DNA of 36,060 nt from positions 1-36,060 of the forward strand of contig QMVZ01000002.1 of assembly GCA_003661365.1 (NCBI GenBank), read 5' to 3'. Numbering within the stretch: the stretch's first letter is position 1; the number at the start of each line of letters is the position of its first letter. Source of the DNA: Thermoproteota archaeon (lineage in GTDB: Archaea > Korarchaeota > Korarchaeia > Korarchaeales > Korarchaeaceae). Made by a program: the position numbers and the translations under genes. The notes below the pieces were generated by a model. The model was not told the origin of the DNA. It saw only the letters and a list, made by a program, of their open reading frames with translations, and ran no database searches. Shown here one piece after another: positions 8,643 to 17,422 of the stretch.

Positions 8643-9479
8643 CTATCCAGGCTTTGATGGCTTTTCTATCAGAGCTCTCTTGGTTAATATTGTACCATCG
8701 TCGTAATGCGGCTTCCTAAGGACTTTGTCAGCGTTTTTCTCTATCTCCCTAGCCTCTGAAGCTAGTTTTGCTGCTTGAGCCATCATCTCGTGGGCTGCAG
8801 AGCATAAGAGGGTGTACTTCTCCCAATCTTTCTCCTTGAAGCACGCGGTTACCGTGACATCAGCCACGTTCTTAGCTATCTCAAAGGAAGCCAAGGCCTT
8901 TGATGCCGCATATGGGTTGGAGAACCCTGCAGCCTTTATTGCCTTCTTTCCTTTCACGATAATTTGGGGTAGTTCTGGCTTCTTTCCTTCTTTAAAGGCT
9001 TCTATAACTTTGTCTATGCTCTCAAACAGTATGTTGTACACGCCGGTTATACTAAGCACCTTGATCAGATCTGCATTGAACAAGGCCATTTCTATGGGAT
9101 CCAGGAATTCCCTCCTAGCCCCAAGCATGGCATCTGCTTCTACTATTATGTAACCAATGCCCTTTTCTTCTAGATCGGGGACTATTTTCTTTGCTGGAAG
9201 ATCTGAGACAACGATGACAGGCACTGATTGAGCTAGTATCTCCCTGGCTTTTGTTGGTCCAGGCAAAGCCGCGTTCGGACTGGTTATAACTACAAAATCC
9301 GGGTTGAACTCCAAGATCTTCTTGCTAACCTCCTCCGCATCCTCTGGTCCCATCTTTGCGCCCGATCCTATGACTCTTACAACTATGTCTTCTCTCTCTG
9401 CCCTCTCATCTAGCAGTAAATCGATAAGAGGGGCGCAACCTATGTTACCCAGCTTGACAAAACCTACTTTCACGACCAA
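8643..9479 (-). CDS. mtd: F420-dependent methylenetetrahydromethanopterin dehydrogenase
   Basis: Interconverts methenyl- and methylene-tetrahydromethanopterin with F420. It is highly recognisable: VKVGFVKLGNIGCAPLIDLLLDERAERED at the start, VIGSGAKMGPEDAEE, FVVITSPNAALPGPTKAREIL, ADAMLGARREFLDPIEMALFNAD and KPHYDDGTILTKRALI at the end. At 278 residues it has the normal length. The start is TTG 9479 or GTG 9473; family members begin one or two residues before KVGF, so either is acceptable. With mer at 4644-5642 this gives the F420-linked C1 steps. The upstream 331-bp gap probably holds its promoter. Confidence 0.96.
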   Translation of the reverse strand: MVVKVGFVKLGNIGCAPLIDLLLDERAEREDIVVRVIGSGAKMGPEDAEEVSKKILEFNPDFVVITSPNAALPGPTKAREILAQSVPVIVVSDLPAKKIVPDLEEKGIGYIIVEADAMLGARREFLDPIEMALFNADLIKVLSITGVYNILFESIDKVIEAFKEGKKPELPQIIVKGKKAIKAAGFSNPYAASKALASFEIAKNVADVTVTACFKEKDWEKYTLLCSAAHEMMAQAAKLASEAREIEKNADKVLRKPHYDDGTILTKRALIEKPSKPG

Positions 9480-9810
9480 TGGGCATCCCTTGGTTGCAAG
9501 ATGCGGTAAAAGATTAATACATTTCTAACAAAGCCTCGGATGAATTTGGATGGTAATTTTCAATCATCTTTTTACAAAGATCTAGTATAAAAGTAAGGCA
9601 ATGAAGATCTTATATGAACCAACACAAAAAATGAAATCTAGGCAGGTTCTTTGCGTCACACTTTAAATGGTCAATTCAATAAGGTATGGCTCTCCATTTT
9701 CCTTTAGAATTGTGACATAGCGACGTAATGGTTAAATGAAAGTAGAGCACACTAAGTCTCTCGAAGTAAACAATTGTAAAAAATTTATCCAATAAGATGG
9801 GGGAGATTTC
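9480..9810. other. 331-bp AT-rich intergenic region between divergent mtd and CBS genes
   Basis: Divergent promoter region. On the minus strand a TATTAATC box near 9512-9519 could drive mtd. On the plus strand the run AATTGTAAAAAATTTATCC (about 9772-9790) could drive the CBS gene, which has GGGGGAGAT as ribosome binding site. I see no RNA gene, repeat or convincing protein. The only small frame, MKILYEPTQKMKSRQVLCVTL at 9601-9666, has no supporting signal. Confidence 0.6.
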
Positions 9811-10710
9811 GTGAGAACGCTTAGGGAACTTAAGGTCGGTCGTTATCCGCCAGCCATTTTGGTTAAGCCCGAGACTAGTCTTTTAGATGTCATGTTAGAG
9901 ATGAATAAGAAGAAAGTAAGGCACGCAATCGTTGCAGATCAAGAGGGAAGGCTTGAAGGAGTAGTCTCTGCTAAGTATCTGATAGACTTCATGGGAGGAG
10001 GAGCTAGGTTCAATAAGGTTGTTGAGGAGTACAACTCCGACTTATATGCTGCATTAGAGAATGAAACGGCTTATTCGATAATGTTTCCTTATCCATGGTG
10101 TTCATTGGACGATTCCCTAGTTGAGGTAGTGGATCTGATGATGGAAAGGGACATAGGTGCTCTTCCAGTGGTAGATGAAAATAGAAGAGTCGTAGGAGTG
10201 ATATCTGAAAAGCACCTAATGGCCCTCTTCTCTGACGTTGAAACCCACGTAAAAGTGGGAGAGATCATGACGCCTTGCTTGATAACGCTTCCTCCTCAGG
10301 CTTCTGTTCTGGAAGGTCAGAAGGTGATGACATCCAACGACATAAGGAGGTTAGTTCTAAAGACCACAACGGGGCTCAAAGGAATTCTAACCATAATGGA
10401 CCTGATCTCCTTCTTCTCCAGCGAGAAGACGCTAAGAATGCTTAAGGAGAAAAGGTTGAAAGAGGTTCATGCTACTCCTCTACAGGCCTTAAATCCCAAA
10501 GAGATAGTAACCGTAGATCCACTTGAGGACATAGGGAAGGCAATTTCATTGATGAGAAAGCATGGGGTCGGTCATCTAATTGTCGGAAAGGGTCAAGGCA
10601 TAATAACTGAGAGAGACTTCTTGCTGAAGCTCCCAAAGGTTATTGGAGTGGACGTGTTTGTAGATGACGTAAGGAAGCTTATTTCAGCGGGAAGAATTTT
10701 CTTCTATTGA
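9811..10710 (+). CDS. Protein with four CBS domains
   Basis: A 299-residue soluble protein made only of CBS repeats, which usually bind adenine nucleotides or SAM and report energy state. Repeat 1 runs from about residue 10 (PPAILVKPETSLLDVM to VSAKYLIDFM), repeat 2 from about 92 (PWCSLDDSLVEVVDLM to ISEKHLMALF), repeat 3 from about 150 (VGEIMTPCLITLPPQASV to LTIMDLISFF) and repeat 4 from about 225 (NPKEIVTVDPLEDIGKA to ITERDFLLKL). The start is GTG, four bases after a strong GGGGGAGAT site. It has no fused enzyme or DNA-binding domain and is monocistronic, so its target is unknown; nearby beta-oxidation or C1 genes are candidates only by position. Confidence 0.88.
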   Translation: MRTLRELKVGRYPPAILVKPETSLLDVMLEMNKKKVRHAIVADQEGRLEGVVSAKYLIDFMGGGARFNKVVEEYNSDLYAALENETAYSIMFPYPWCSLDDSLVEVVDLMMERDIGALPVVDENRRVVGVISEKHLMALFSDVETHVKVGEIMTPCLITLPPQASVLEGQKVMTSNDIRRLVLKTTTGLKGILTIMDLISFFSSEKTLRMLKEKRLKEVHATPLQALNPKEIVTVDPLEDIGKAISLMRKHGVGHLIVGKGQGIITERDFLLKLPKVIGVDVFVDDVRKLISAGRIFFY

Positions 10711-10903
10711 GACGACCAATTTGTATGATTCGATGGTAATTAGTAGTAATCTAAGAGAATACATTATCGATAAGGTTACATTATAGCATTGTTTATATTC
10801 AAAAGCTGGAGTTATCCCATACATCGACGAAGTTTCCTTCTATGAACAGCTTTTATTCCCTAATAATCCTAAACAACTAAAAAGAAGGGGGAATAGCTAT
10901 CAA

Positions 10904-12067
10904 ATGAAAGAAGTAGCTGTAATTGGGGTTGGTCAAACTAAGTTTGGAAAAAGGAGAGATGCAAGTCTCTCTGAACTGGCGGTAGATGCTCTAAAAGATG
11001 CTCTTGAGGATTCAGAGGCTGAGAAAAGGGAAATTAAATTTCTCTCCGTTGGAAACTTCGGCTTGAGTTCTGAGGATATCACCCCCGCTGCACTAGTGGC
11101 TGAACAAGCTGGGTTGCAAGGAACGACCACCATGAGATGCGAGGCAGCCTGCGCAAGTGGAAGTGCAGCTTTCTATGCAGCTTGGCTGGCAGTTTCATCA
11201 GGAATATTCGATATAGCGGTAGCTTTGGGCGTAGAGAAGATGACAGAGGTGGAAACTCCTACCATGATAGAGATCTTAGGGAGAGCAGGTTCCTACTTCT
11301 GGGAATTCCATGAGTTTGGGGTTACCTTCCCTGCTTACTACGCTCTCTATGCCACAGCGCATATGAACAAGTTTGGAACTAGAGAAGAAGACTTGGCGCT
11401 TGTCGCTGTCAAGAACCACAAGTACGGCGCTAGAAATCCCCTTGCTCAGTTCCAAAATGAGATAACAGTGGAGGATGTCCTTTCCTCCAGAATGATTGCA
11501 TGGCCCCTCAAGCTTTATGATTGTTGTCCAATAAGCGATGGTGCTGCGGCAGTGGTCTTAGCATCAAAGGAGAAGGTAAAGGAGCTGGGTGTGGATACCC
11601 CTGTTTGGATTAAGGGAATAGGGGTCTCTTCAGACACCTCAACAATGGGAAATAGGGCTAATTTCATCGGACTTAGATCTAGCATAGAAGCAGCTCAACT
11701 GGCATACAAGATGGCAAAGGTAGAGGCCAAAGAGATAGAGGTGGCAGAAGTCCACGACTGTTTTACCATAGCAGAAATCCTCGCTTATGAGGATTTGGGC
11801 TTTTGCAAAAAGGGCGAAGGAGCGAAATTGATAAGGGAAGGAGAAACCGAGATTGGTGGTAGGATTCCTGTGAACGTCGATGGAGGATTAAAGGCAAAAG
11901 GGCATCCTTTGGGAGCCACTGGCGTTTCAATGATAGTTGAACTCACAAAGCAATTGAGGGAAGAAGTGGAACCTAGTAGGCAGGTTCCCTTGAAGAAATA
12001 CTTAGCCTTGGCCCACAACGTAGGGGGAACAGGGCAGTATTGTTATGTGACTGTGTTAGGAAGGTGA
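10904..12067 (+). CDS. Thiolase (archaeal acetyl-CoA C-acetyltransferase / SCP-x type)
   Basis: Cleaves 3-ketoacyl-CoA in the last step of beta-oxidation, or condenses acetyl-CoA. The nucleophilic cysteine lies in EAACASGSAAF (about residue 83) and the catalytic histidine in GGLKAKGHPLGATG. The second catalytic cysteine of classical bacterial thiolases is missing; the C-terminus reads AHNVGGTGQYCYVTVLG, as in the SCP-x/archaeal group. At 387 residues the length is normal. It is the first of four genes that touch or overlap (DUF35, 3-hydroxyacyl-CoA dehydrogenase, enoyl-CoA hydratase), which points to beta-oxidation rather than the mevalonate pathway; no HMG-CoA synthase is present. GAAGGGGG lies before the ATG. 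Confidence 0.92.
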   Translation: MKEVAVIGVGQTKFGKRRDASLSELAVDALKDALEDSEAEKREIKFLSVGNFGLSSEDITPAALVAEQAGLQGTTTMRCEAACASGSAAFYAAWLAVSSGIFDIAVALGVEKMTEVETPTMIEILGRAGSYFWEFHEFGVTFPAYYALYATAHMNKFGTREEDLALVAVKNHKYGARNPLAQFQNEITVEDVLSSRMIAWPLKLYDCCPISDGAAAVVLASKEKVKELGVDTPVWIKGIGVSSDTSTMGNRANFIGLRSSIEAAQLAYKMAKVEAKEIEVAEVHDCFTIAEILAYEDLGFCKKGEGAKLIREGETEIGGRIPVNVDGGLKAKGHPLGATGVSMIVELTKQLREEVEPSRQVPLKKYLALAHNVGGTGQYCYVTVLGR

Positions 12068-12502
12068 ATGGGAGTGAGCGAGCCTTTTATAACGTCAAAG
12101 ACCCTAAGCTTGGTGTACAGGATCCCTATATCGAGAATTGAGAAGTTTTGGGAGAGTCTAAAAGAAGGGAGAGTCTTGGCCACAAGATGTAAGAATTGCC
12201 AAACGTTAAGGTTTCCCCCCTCAGCTACCTGCCCTTCCTGCTTCAGTCCAGACGTAGAGTGGGTTGAGTTAAGTGGGGAAGGCGTAGTCGAAACTTACAC
12301 CAAGATAATGGCAGCTCCGGCCAGCTTTTCAGGAGAGGCTCCATACACCGTAGTTGTTGCGAGAATGAAAGAAGGTGTCAAAGTCTTAGCCTGGTACGAA
12401 GGAGAGAATATCTCAATTGGCATGAAAGTTAGGCTTTTAGCAAAGGAAGAACATGGTTCTTTGACTTACAGGTTTGTGCCTTGGGATGAGCAGGGTGATT
12501 GA
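12068..12502 (+). CDS. DUF35 / acyl-CoA-binding zinc-ribbon OB-fold protein, thiolase partner
   Basis: A 144-residue protein of the DUF35 family, which forms a complex with archaeal thiolases and is thought to help CoA intermediate transfer. After an N-terminal helix comes a rubredoxin-like zinc ribbon, CKNCQTLRFPPSATCPSC (two CXXC pairs, about residues 39-56), then an OB-fold with GEGVVETYTKI and PYTVVVARMKEGVKVLAWYEG. The ATG begins immediately after the thiolase stop and its own stop immediately precedes the next ATG, so the three are translationally coupled. In methanogens the same protein bridges thiolase and HMG-CoA synthase; here its only neighbours are beta-oxidation enzymes. Confidence 0.9.
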   Translation: MGVSEPFITSKTLSLVYRIPISRIEKFWESLKEGRVLATRCKNCQTLRFPPSATCPSCFSPDVEWVELSGEGVVETYTKIMAAPASFSGEAPYTVVVARMKEGVKVLAWYEGENISIGMKVRLLAKEEHGSLTYRFVPWDEQGD

Positions 12503-13687
12503 ATGAGCAAGAAAGTAGAAACTGTAGCTGTTGTAGGAGCCGGGATTATGGGTCATGGTATTGCTCAGCTTTGTGCAATGGCTGGCCTAAAGGTATACAT
12601 CGTCGACATAAGCGATGAAATACTTGATAAAGCCATGGAAAGGATAAGATGGAGCCTTAGTAAACTTGCAGAGAAAGGTAAAATAGAGAAAGAAGAAGCA
12701 GAGGCCTCTCTTTCTAGAATAAAGCCAACAACAAGTTATGAGGATCTAATCGATGTAGATCTAGCGATAGAGGCAGTTCCAGAGAAGATGAAGCTCAAAA
12801 AATTGGTATTTCAGAAACTTGATGAGGTAACTCCAAAGGAGGCTATCCTGACCTCAAATACATCCAGCCTTAGCATAACCGAGATTTCAAAAATTACTAG
12901 AAGGCCTGATAAAGTCGCTGGAATGCACTTTTTCAACCCCCCTCAGATTATGGCTTTGGTTGAAGTGATCAAAGGGGATTATACAAGCGAAGAAACGATT
13001 AGAAGAGTAATGGAGCTTGCAAAAGCTTTAGGAAAGACGCCTGTGCTGGTAAAGAAGGATTCCAGAGGTTTCATCGTGAACAGGATACTTGGTGCATTGT
13101 TTAACAAGGTGTTTTGGGATGTTCACCTAGGAAGAGCAAAGAAAGAGGAGATTGATGCTGCAGCCAAATATAGTGCTAGACTCCCAATGGGTCTGTTTGA
13201 GCTAGCCGATTACATAGGGTTAGATGTACTGGCAGAGATAATGAGAATCCTATCTGATGCTTACGGAGACAGGCTCAAGTACTGCCCTATCATAGATGAG
13301 CTGATTGCCCAAGGCAATTTAGGAAGGAAAACAGGCAGAGGTTTCTATGATTGGAGTGCAGGAAGACCAAACATACCGAAAGAACTGGCAAAAGAGTATG
13401 ATACATCAGAATTTCTTGTAGTTGCAGTCAACGAGGCCGCTTGGATAGTTATGGATGAAGTGGCTGAAACGAAGGACGTGGATACAGCGATGAAACTGGG
13501 GGCTGGATGGCCTAAAGGACCCTTAGAACTGGCAGACGAGTTAGGGATCGAGGAAGTTGTTAGTAAGCTTGAATTACTGTTCTCGGAGAGAGGAGAGGAG
13601 ATCTACAAGCCATGCCCTGTTTTAAAGGATTATGTTAAGAGAGGTTGGTTGGGTAGAGAAGCGGGGAGAGGATTCTATGTATACTAA
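12503..13687 (+). CDS. 3-hydroxyacyl-CoA dehydrogenase with duplicated C-terminal domain
   Basis: Oxidises 3-hydroxyacyl-CoA with NAD+. The Rossmann domain begins VAVVGAGIMGHGIAQ (about residues 7-21). Catalytic regions follow: VPEKMKLK, TSNTSSLSI, GMHFFNPPQIMALVEVI, and DSRGFIVNRILGALFN. Two copies of the C-terminal helical domain are present, each ending in a GRK/REAGRGFYxxx tag (GRGFYDW near residue 285 and GRGFYVY at the end), giving 394 residues instead of about 290. In some archaea this is fused to enoyl-CoA hydratase; here the hydratase is a separate gene overlapping the 3' end by 11 bp. A good start directly follows the DUF35 stop. Confidence 0.93.
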   Translation: MSKKVETVAVVGAGIMGHGIAQLCAMAGLKVYIVDISDEILDKAMERIRWSLSKLAEKGKIEKEEAEASLSRIKPTTSYEDLIDVDLAIEAVPEKMKLKKLVFQKLDEVTPKEAILTSNTSSLSITEISKITRRPDKVAGMHFFNPPQIMALVEVIKGDYTSEETIRRVMELAKALGKTPVLVKKDSRGFIVNRILGALFNKVFWDVHLGRAKKEEIDAAAKYSARLPMGLFELADYIGLDVLAEIMRILSDAYGDRLKYCPIIDELIAQGNLGRKTGRGFYDWSAGRPNIPKELAKEYDTSEFLVVAVNEAAWIVMDEVAETKDVDTAMKLGAGWPKGPLELADELGIEEVVSKLELLFSERGEEIYKPCPVLKDYVKRGWLGREAGRGFYVY

Positions 13688-14465
13688 TTATGAGACGTTA
13701 AGGGTGGAGAAGAAGAAGGGGATTCTCTGGGTTTATCTTAACAGGCCGGATAAGCTGAACGTCTTCAACATGAAGATGTTAAAGGAACTCTCAGACGTCA
13801 TGGACAAGGTTGAAGAAGATCAGGAAGTAAAATGTGTTGTAATAACCGGTGAGGGAGAAAAGGCCTTTTGCTCTGGTGCTGACTTAGGATTGTTATCTAA
13901 GCTAGATTCTCAAGGGGCTTTGGAGCTATCCGAGATCGGGCAGAGATTGATGAAGAAAATTGAAAGCCTTCGTGTTCCTGTAATAGCAGCTATAAACGGC
14001 TATGCTCTTGGTGGTGGATTCGAACTTGCTTTAGCGTGTGACTTCAGGATAGCGGCCGAAAACACTCAACTAGGAAACCCTGAGGTTAAGCTAGGAATTA
14101 TTCCTGGGTGGGGAGCAACTCAAAGGCTGGCCAGGATTATAGGTTTGTCCAGAGCAATGGAATTCTTGATGTTTGGAGATAGGATCTCTGCTTCAGAAGC
14201 CTTAGACATGGGACTTGTCCACAAAGTTGTTCCTCAGGAGAAGCTTAGAGAAGAGGTCATGTCTCTAGCAGAAAGAATCGTTGAAGGACCTACGATCGCT
14301 CAAGGTCTTATAAAACGAGTTTTGATCTTCGGTTCTCAAGTCCCCCTCGATGTAGGATTAGAACTGGAGAAGCACGCTTTTAGCACTGTTTTTTCAACTG
14401 AGGACGCAAAAGAGGGACTACGGGCTTTCCTTTCAAAGAGGAAACCTGAGTTCAAGGGTAAATGA
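13677..14465 (+). CDS. Enoyl-CoA hydratase/isomerase (crotonase family)
   Basis: Hydrates trans-2-enoyl-CoA in beta-oxidation. The oxyanion-hole segment is GEKAFCSGADLGLL, and the second is INGYALGGGFELALACD. Both catalytic acids look present: Glu in GGFELALACD and Glu in GNPEVKLGIIPGWGATQRL. The frame is open from 13632, but ATG 13677 is the likely start: it is preceded by GGGGAGAGG, and MYTNYETLRVEKKKG matches the usual crotonase N-terminus, giving 262 residues. It overlaps the last 11 bp of the dehydrogenase gene in a different frame. Its stop lies 2 bp from the convergent hdrB-like gene. Confidence 0.93.
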   Translation: MYTNYETLRVEKKKGILWVYLNRPDKLNVFNMKMLKELSDVMDKVEEDQEVKCVVITGEGEKAFCSGADLGLLSKLDSQGALELSEIGQRLMKKIESLRVPVIAAINGYALGGGFELALACDFRIAAENTQLGNPEVKLGIIPGWGATQRLARIIGLSRAMEFLMFGDRISASEALDMGLVHKVVPQEKLREEVMSLAERIVEGPTIAQGLIKRVLIFGSQVPLDVGLELEKHAFSTVFSTEDAKEGLRAFLSKRKPEFKGK

Positions 14466-14467
14466 AT

Positions 14468-15364
14468 CTATATCTTGGATAGGATTTGCTCCACAGGACT
14501 GCTATTCAGATGGATTCCCAACCTCTCAGGCTCTATGCCAAATGCCAGACCCAGTAGTTGTGGGTAGTAAATTATTGGAATCCTCTTATCGACGCCTACC
14601 TGTCTGCTTATAGCTCCCTGCCTTTTATCGAACACGACATGACAAGCAGGGCACACCGTTACCAAGCCATCCACTTCTCTTGCTGCCAAAGTCTTTAGTT
14701 TAGTCCCGGCAAAGCTCATGGTTCCCTCTGGTTTCATTAGAAGGAGCCCTGCTCCGCAACAGTCTAGCTTTTCTGGATAGTCGATAGCCTCAGCGCCGCT
14801 TGCCTCAATAAGTTCATCCAGCTTCCTTGGGTCCTCTGGATCATCTGCTCTGAGCACCTTGCTTGGCCTGAGTAAGTGACATCCAGGATGAGATGCTAAC
14901 TTCAGACCTTTAAGTTCCTTTTTTACGTGCTCTCTCAGTCTTTCAACGCCCAAGTCGTCATGCAGAACCTGGACAAGATGCTTCACTTCACACCTGCCTG
15001 TATACTCAAGCCCTTCGAGAGACAACGCTTCGTTAACCCACTTCTTTAGGGCTTCGTTGTTCTCTAGGAAATGTTTTGCTTCGAGTAGGGATTCGAAGCA
15101 CCCGCTACAGAGACAAAGAACATCTAATCCCGTTCTTTCCGCAAGGGAAAGGTTTCTGGCTGCAAGGTATAGCCATAATCTTGTGTTTAAGCTGCGGATT
15201 GGACTACCACAACAGCTCTCTCCTTCTAGATCTACTAATTCAACGCCAAGCTCCCTCATGATTTCTCTAGTGGACATCTCATATGCATACTCCTCATTCG
15301 CTATCATACACCCCAGATAGAGAGCATATCTCAGACCATCGCTTCCCAATCGAAACCCCCCCAT
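14468..15364 (-). CDS. hdrB: Heterodisulfide reductase subunit B-like protein (two CCG domains)
   Basis: HdrB carries the catalytic noncubane iron-sulfur clusters that split or form disulfides. Two complete CCG modules are visible: Cys19, Cys51-Cys52 and Cys86-x2-Cys89; then Cys162, Cys202-Cys203 and Cys238-x2-Cys241. At 298 residues the size is normal. Its ATG overlaps the TAA of the upstream hdrC-like gene (TAATG), so the pair is an operon. The order hdrC-hdrB with a divergent hdrA-like gene is unusual. The substrate may be a heterodisulfide, or, in a cell without CoM/CoB, another thiol or sulfur carrier. Confidence 0.88.
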   Translation of the reverse strand: MGGFRLGSDGLRYALYLGCMIANEEYAYEMSTREIMRELGVELVDLEGESCCGSPIRSLNTRLWLYLAARNLSLAERTGLDVLCLCSGCFESLLEAKHFLENNEALKKWVNEALSLEGLEYTGRCEVKHLVQVLHDDLGVERLREHVKKELKGLKLASHPGCHLLRPSKVLRADDPEDPRKLDELIEASGAEAIDYPEKLDCCGAGLLLMKPEGTMSFAGTKLKTLAAREVDGLVTVCPACHVVFDKRQGAISRQVGVDKRIPIIYYPQLLGLAFGIEPERLGIHLNSSPVEQILSKI

Positions 15365-15897
15365 TATTCTTCGAAAGCAGCCATTAGAGCCTCCCTGAAA
15401 GCATCCATATCCTTAGGTCCCTTCAGAACTTTCAGGCCAAGCTCTTCCCGCGTGTAAGTTTTCCTTAGCCTTCTTGAGAAAGCCTTCATAGGGGGATGAA
15501 TGTATCCGATTTCCATAATCGAGTTGAGGACTGAGTTTAGGTCTTCGGGAACGCCAACCCCTCGGTCCGTGGCGATGTTCCTTAGAGCTATTATGAGATC
15601 CGAAGGCGCTACTTCTTGAGGACACCTTTCCTTACATTTAAGACAGAGAGCACATCTCCAGATCACATCAGAATTGATAATCTCCTCTGCTAGTCCTTCC
15701 CTGACGGCGCACACTATGTTGTGGGGATACATCTCTAAGAACTCTGCTGCTGGGCAACCACTGGTGCACTTCGTACATTCAAAGCAACTCTTTGGGTTTT
15801 GTTCTCCGATTTTCTTAGCTATCTCCTTTAGAATACTCCAGTCTGCTCTTTTTAGAGTCATCAAATCCAATAGGCTGCTAGACATACTGGTTCCCAT
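15364..15897 (-). CDS. hdrC: Heterodisulfide reductase subunit C-like ferredoxin
   Basis: A 177-residue protein with two 4Fe-4S sites that links HdrA flavin to HdrB. Motifs: CFECTKCTSGCP (about residues 37-48) and CALCLKCKERCP (about 84-95). The N-terminal half is helical. I chose ATG 15897 because AGGAGGAG sits just before it on the minus strand; the frame stays open to 15918, but that start would place the ribosome binding site inside the gene. It is co-transcribed with hdrB (TAATG junction) and divergent from hdrA across a 105-bp gap. Confidence 0.88.
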   Translation of the reverse strand: MGTSMSSSLLDLMTLKRADWSILKEIAKKIGEQNPKSCFECTKCTSGCPAAEFLEMYPHNIVCAVREGLAEEIINSDVIWRCALCLKCKERCPQEVAPSDLIIALRNIATDRGVGVPEDLNSVLNSIMEIGYIHPPMKAFSRRLRKTYTREELGLKVLKGPKDMDAFREALMAAFEE

Positions 15898-15925
15898 CTG
15901 TCTCCTCCTGCCCCTCAAAAGGTCA

Positions 15926-15937
15926 ATGATTAATCAT
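15926..15937. promoter_or_regulatory. 12-bp perfect palindrome in the hdrCB/hdrA divergent promoter
   Basis: ATGATTAATCAT reads the same on both strands and lies in the 105-bp gap between hdrC (start 15897) and hdrA (start 16003). On the minus strand TTTTTATGATT would make a TATA-like box about 35 nt before the hdrC ATG. It could be an operator, a shared promoter element, or chance in AT-rich DNA. Confidence 0.35.
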
Positions 15938-16002
15938 AAAAAGATCCAGTGTCAGTGATGAGCAACCAAGCAGTAATGCACAATGAGTAGGGGCCGATAG
16001 GT

Positions 16003-17313
16003 ATGGTTATAGGACCAGTAGTAGTTGTTGGAGGGGGAGTAGCTGGCATTGAGTCCTCCCTATGCCTTTCAAAACAAGGTGTGAGAGTTTACCTGCTTGA
16101 GAGAAACTTCAGTTTGGGAGGAAATGTTTCTCTTTTAAGTAAAGTGTTTCCGACGCTTGATCCAACATCAAACATACTAGATAGGATGTTCAAGGAGCTA
16201 AGAAACTCTGAGAACATTCAGATAATGACAAATATTGAAATTAAAGCTATAGAGAAGACGGAGGAGGGTTTTGAGCTTCAGATCATTAAGAAGCCTAGAC
16301 ACGTAGACGTAAACAAGTGCATCTCATGCGGGAAGTGTTCTGAGGTATGCCCAGTCGAGTACGATAGGGAATATGAACTCGGTATAGGAAAGAGGAAGGC
16401 TATAGACTCTCCTTCTGTGAAGCCCTTCCCGGAGGGATTTGCAATCGATGAAAGAATGTGTCTTCACTTCAAGGGAGAGGAATGTTATGCTTGCGTCGAG
16501 TCCTGTCCAAATGATGCAATAAACTTAGATGAAAGATCAGAAGAGACAAGGATCCAAGCTAAGGCCTTGATTTTAGCCACTGGCATGGAGTTATTTGACG
16601 TTTCAAGGGTAAAGGAACTAGGTTATGGTCGATATAAGGACGTAATTACGAGTTTGGAGTTAGAAAGGATGTTGGATCCAGAAGGACCAACTAAAGGAGA
16701 GGTAGTAAGACCATCTAATATGAAGAGACCCAGATCAGTTGCCTTTGTCTTATGTGCTGGTTCAAGAGACAGGAGGTTTCTGAAGCACTGCTGCAGGATA
16801 GGATGCATGACCGCACTTAAGCAAGCATACGAGATCAGACAGCTATATGGAGAAGAGGTAGAGGTGTACGTCTGCTACAACGACATCCGAGCCACTGGAA
16901 GAATGCACGAGGAATTTTATCAGACCGCTAGAGATAGTGGTATCATTATGCTTCACGGAATTCCTTCCGAGATAAGAGAGAAGGATGGAAGGTTAACCCT
17001 GAGGATCTTTGACGTGGGAACATGGAAGTTAGAAGAGCTAAACGTTGACCTTGTTATCTTGATTCCGGGAGTAACTAGTGCAAGTAATGCCAAGGAAGTT
17101 GGAAACCAGCTAGGTGTTCAAATGGATGAAGATACTTTCTTTAAGACTTTAGATCCTCTACGTTCAGTTAATGAGACGCAAATCGAAGGAGTATTCCTGT
17201 CAGGATGCTCTGCTGGCCCAATGGATATTATGAGTAGCATTTCTCATGCTAGAGCCGCTGCTTTGAGCGCTCTGATTTATCTGAAGGAAAAAGAAAGAGC
17301 CCTTAAATCCTAG
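16003..17313 (+). CDS. hdrA: Heterodisulfide reductase subunit A-like flavoprotein, short form
   Basis: FAD enzyme of the Hdr family. The N-terminus is a Rossmann motif VVVGGGVAGIESS (residues 7-19) followed by SLGGNVSLLSK. Then come two 4Fe-4S sites: Cys106/109/112/116 (CISCGKCSEVCP) and Cys153/161/164/168 (C-x7-C-x2-C-x3-C). A CAGSRD segment with a CCRIGC cysteine group follows, and FAD contact residues near LSGCSAGPMDI at the end. At 436 residues it lacks the extra N-terminal Fe-S domain and the C-terminal ferredoxin/MvhD-interacting part of methanogen HdrA (about 650 residues). No hydrogenase or MvhD gene is nearby. Electron partner is open: ferredoxin, NAD(P)H or ETF. Confidence 0.88.
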   Translation: MVIGPVVVVGGGVAGIESSLCLSKQGVRVYLLERNFSLGGNVSLLSKVFPTLDPTSNILDRMFKELRNSENIQIMTNIEIKAIEKTEEGFELQIIKKPRHVDVNKCISCGKCSEVCPVEYDREYELGIGKRKAIDSPSVKPFPEGFAIDERMCLHFKGEECYACVESCPNDAINLDERSEETRIQAKALILATGMELFDVSRVKELGYGRYKDVITSLELERMLDPEGPTKGEVVRPSNMKRPRSVAFVLCAGSRDRRFLKHCCRIGCMTALKQAYEIRQLYGEEVEVYVCYNDIRATGRMHEEFYQTARDSGIIMLHGIPSEIREKDGRLTLRIFDVGTWKLEELNVDLVILIPGVTSASNAKEVGNQLGVQMDEDTFFKTLDPLRSVNETQIEGVFLSGCSAGPMDIMSSISHARAAALSALIYLKEKERALKS

Positions 17314-17422
17314 TTATGAGAAATTTTGGATAAATTTAGCTTTCTAGCTTATTAATTTATCAGATTGAGCTCTAACTTGGAAGAATAGAGCACAGAAACC
17401 TAGAAGTTACACCACGTAGTGA

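Noticed and set aside
15950..16000. GTGATGA (C-box-like) sequence in the hdrC-hdrA gap, possible C/D box sRNA
   Set aside because: No D-box CTGA lies at a suitable distance, so the guide-RNA fold is not supported.
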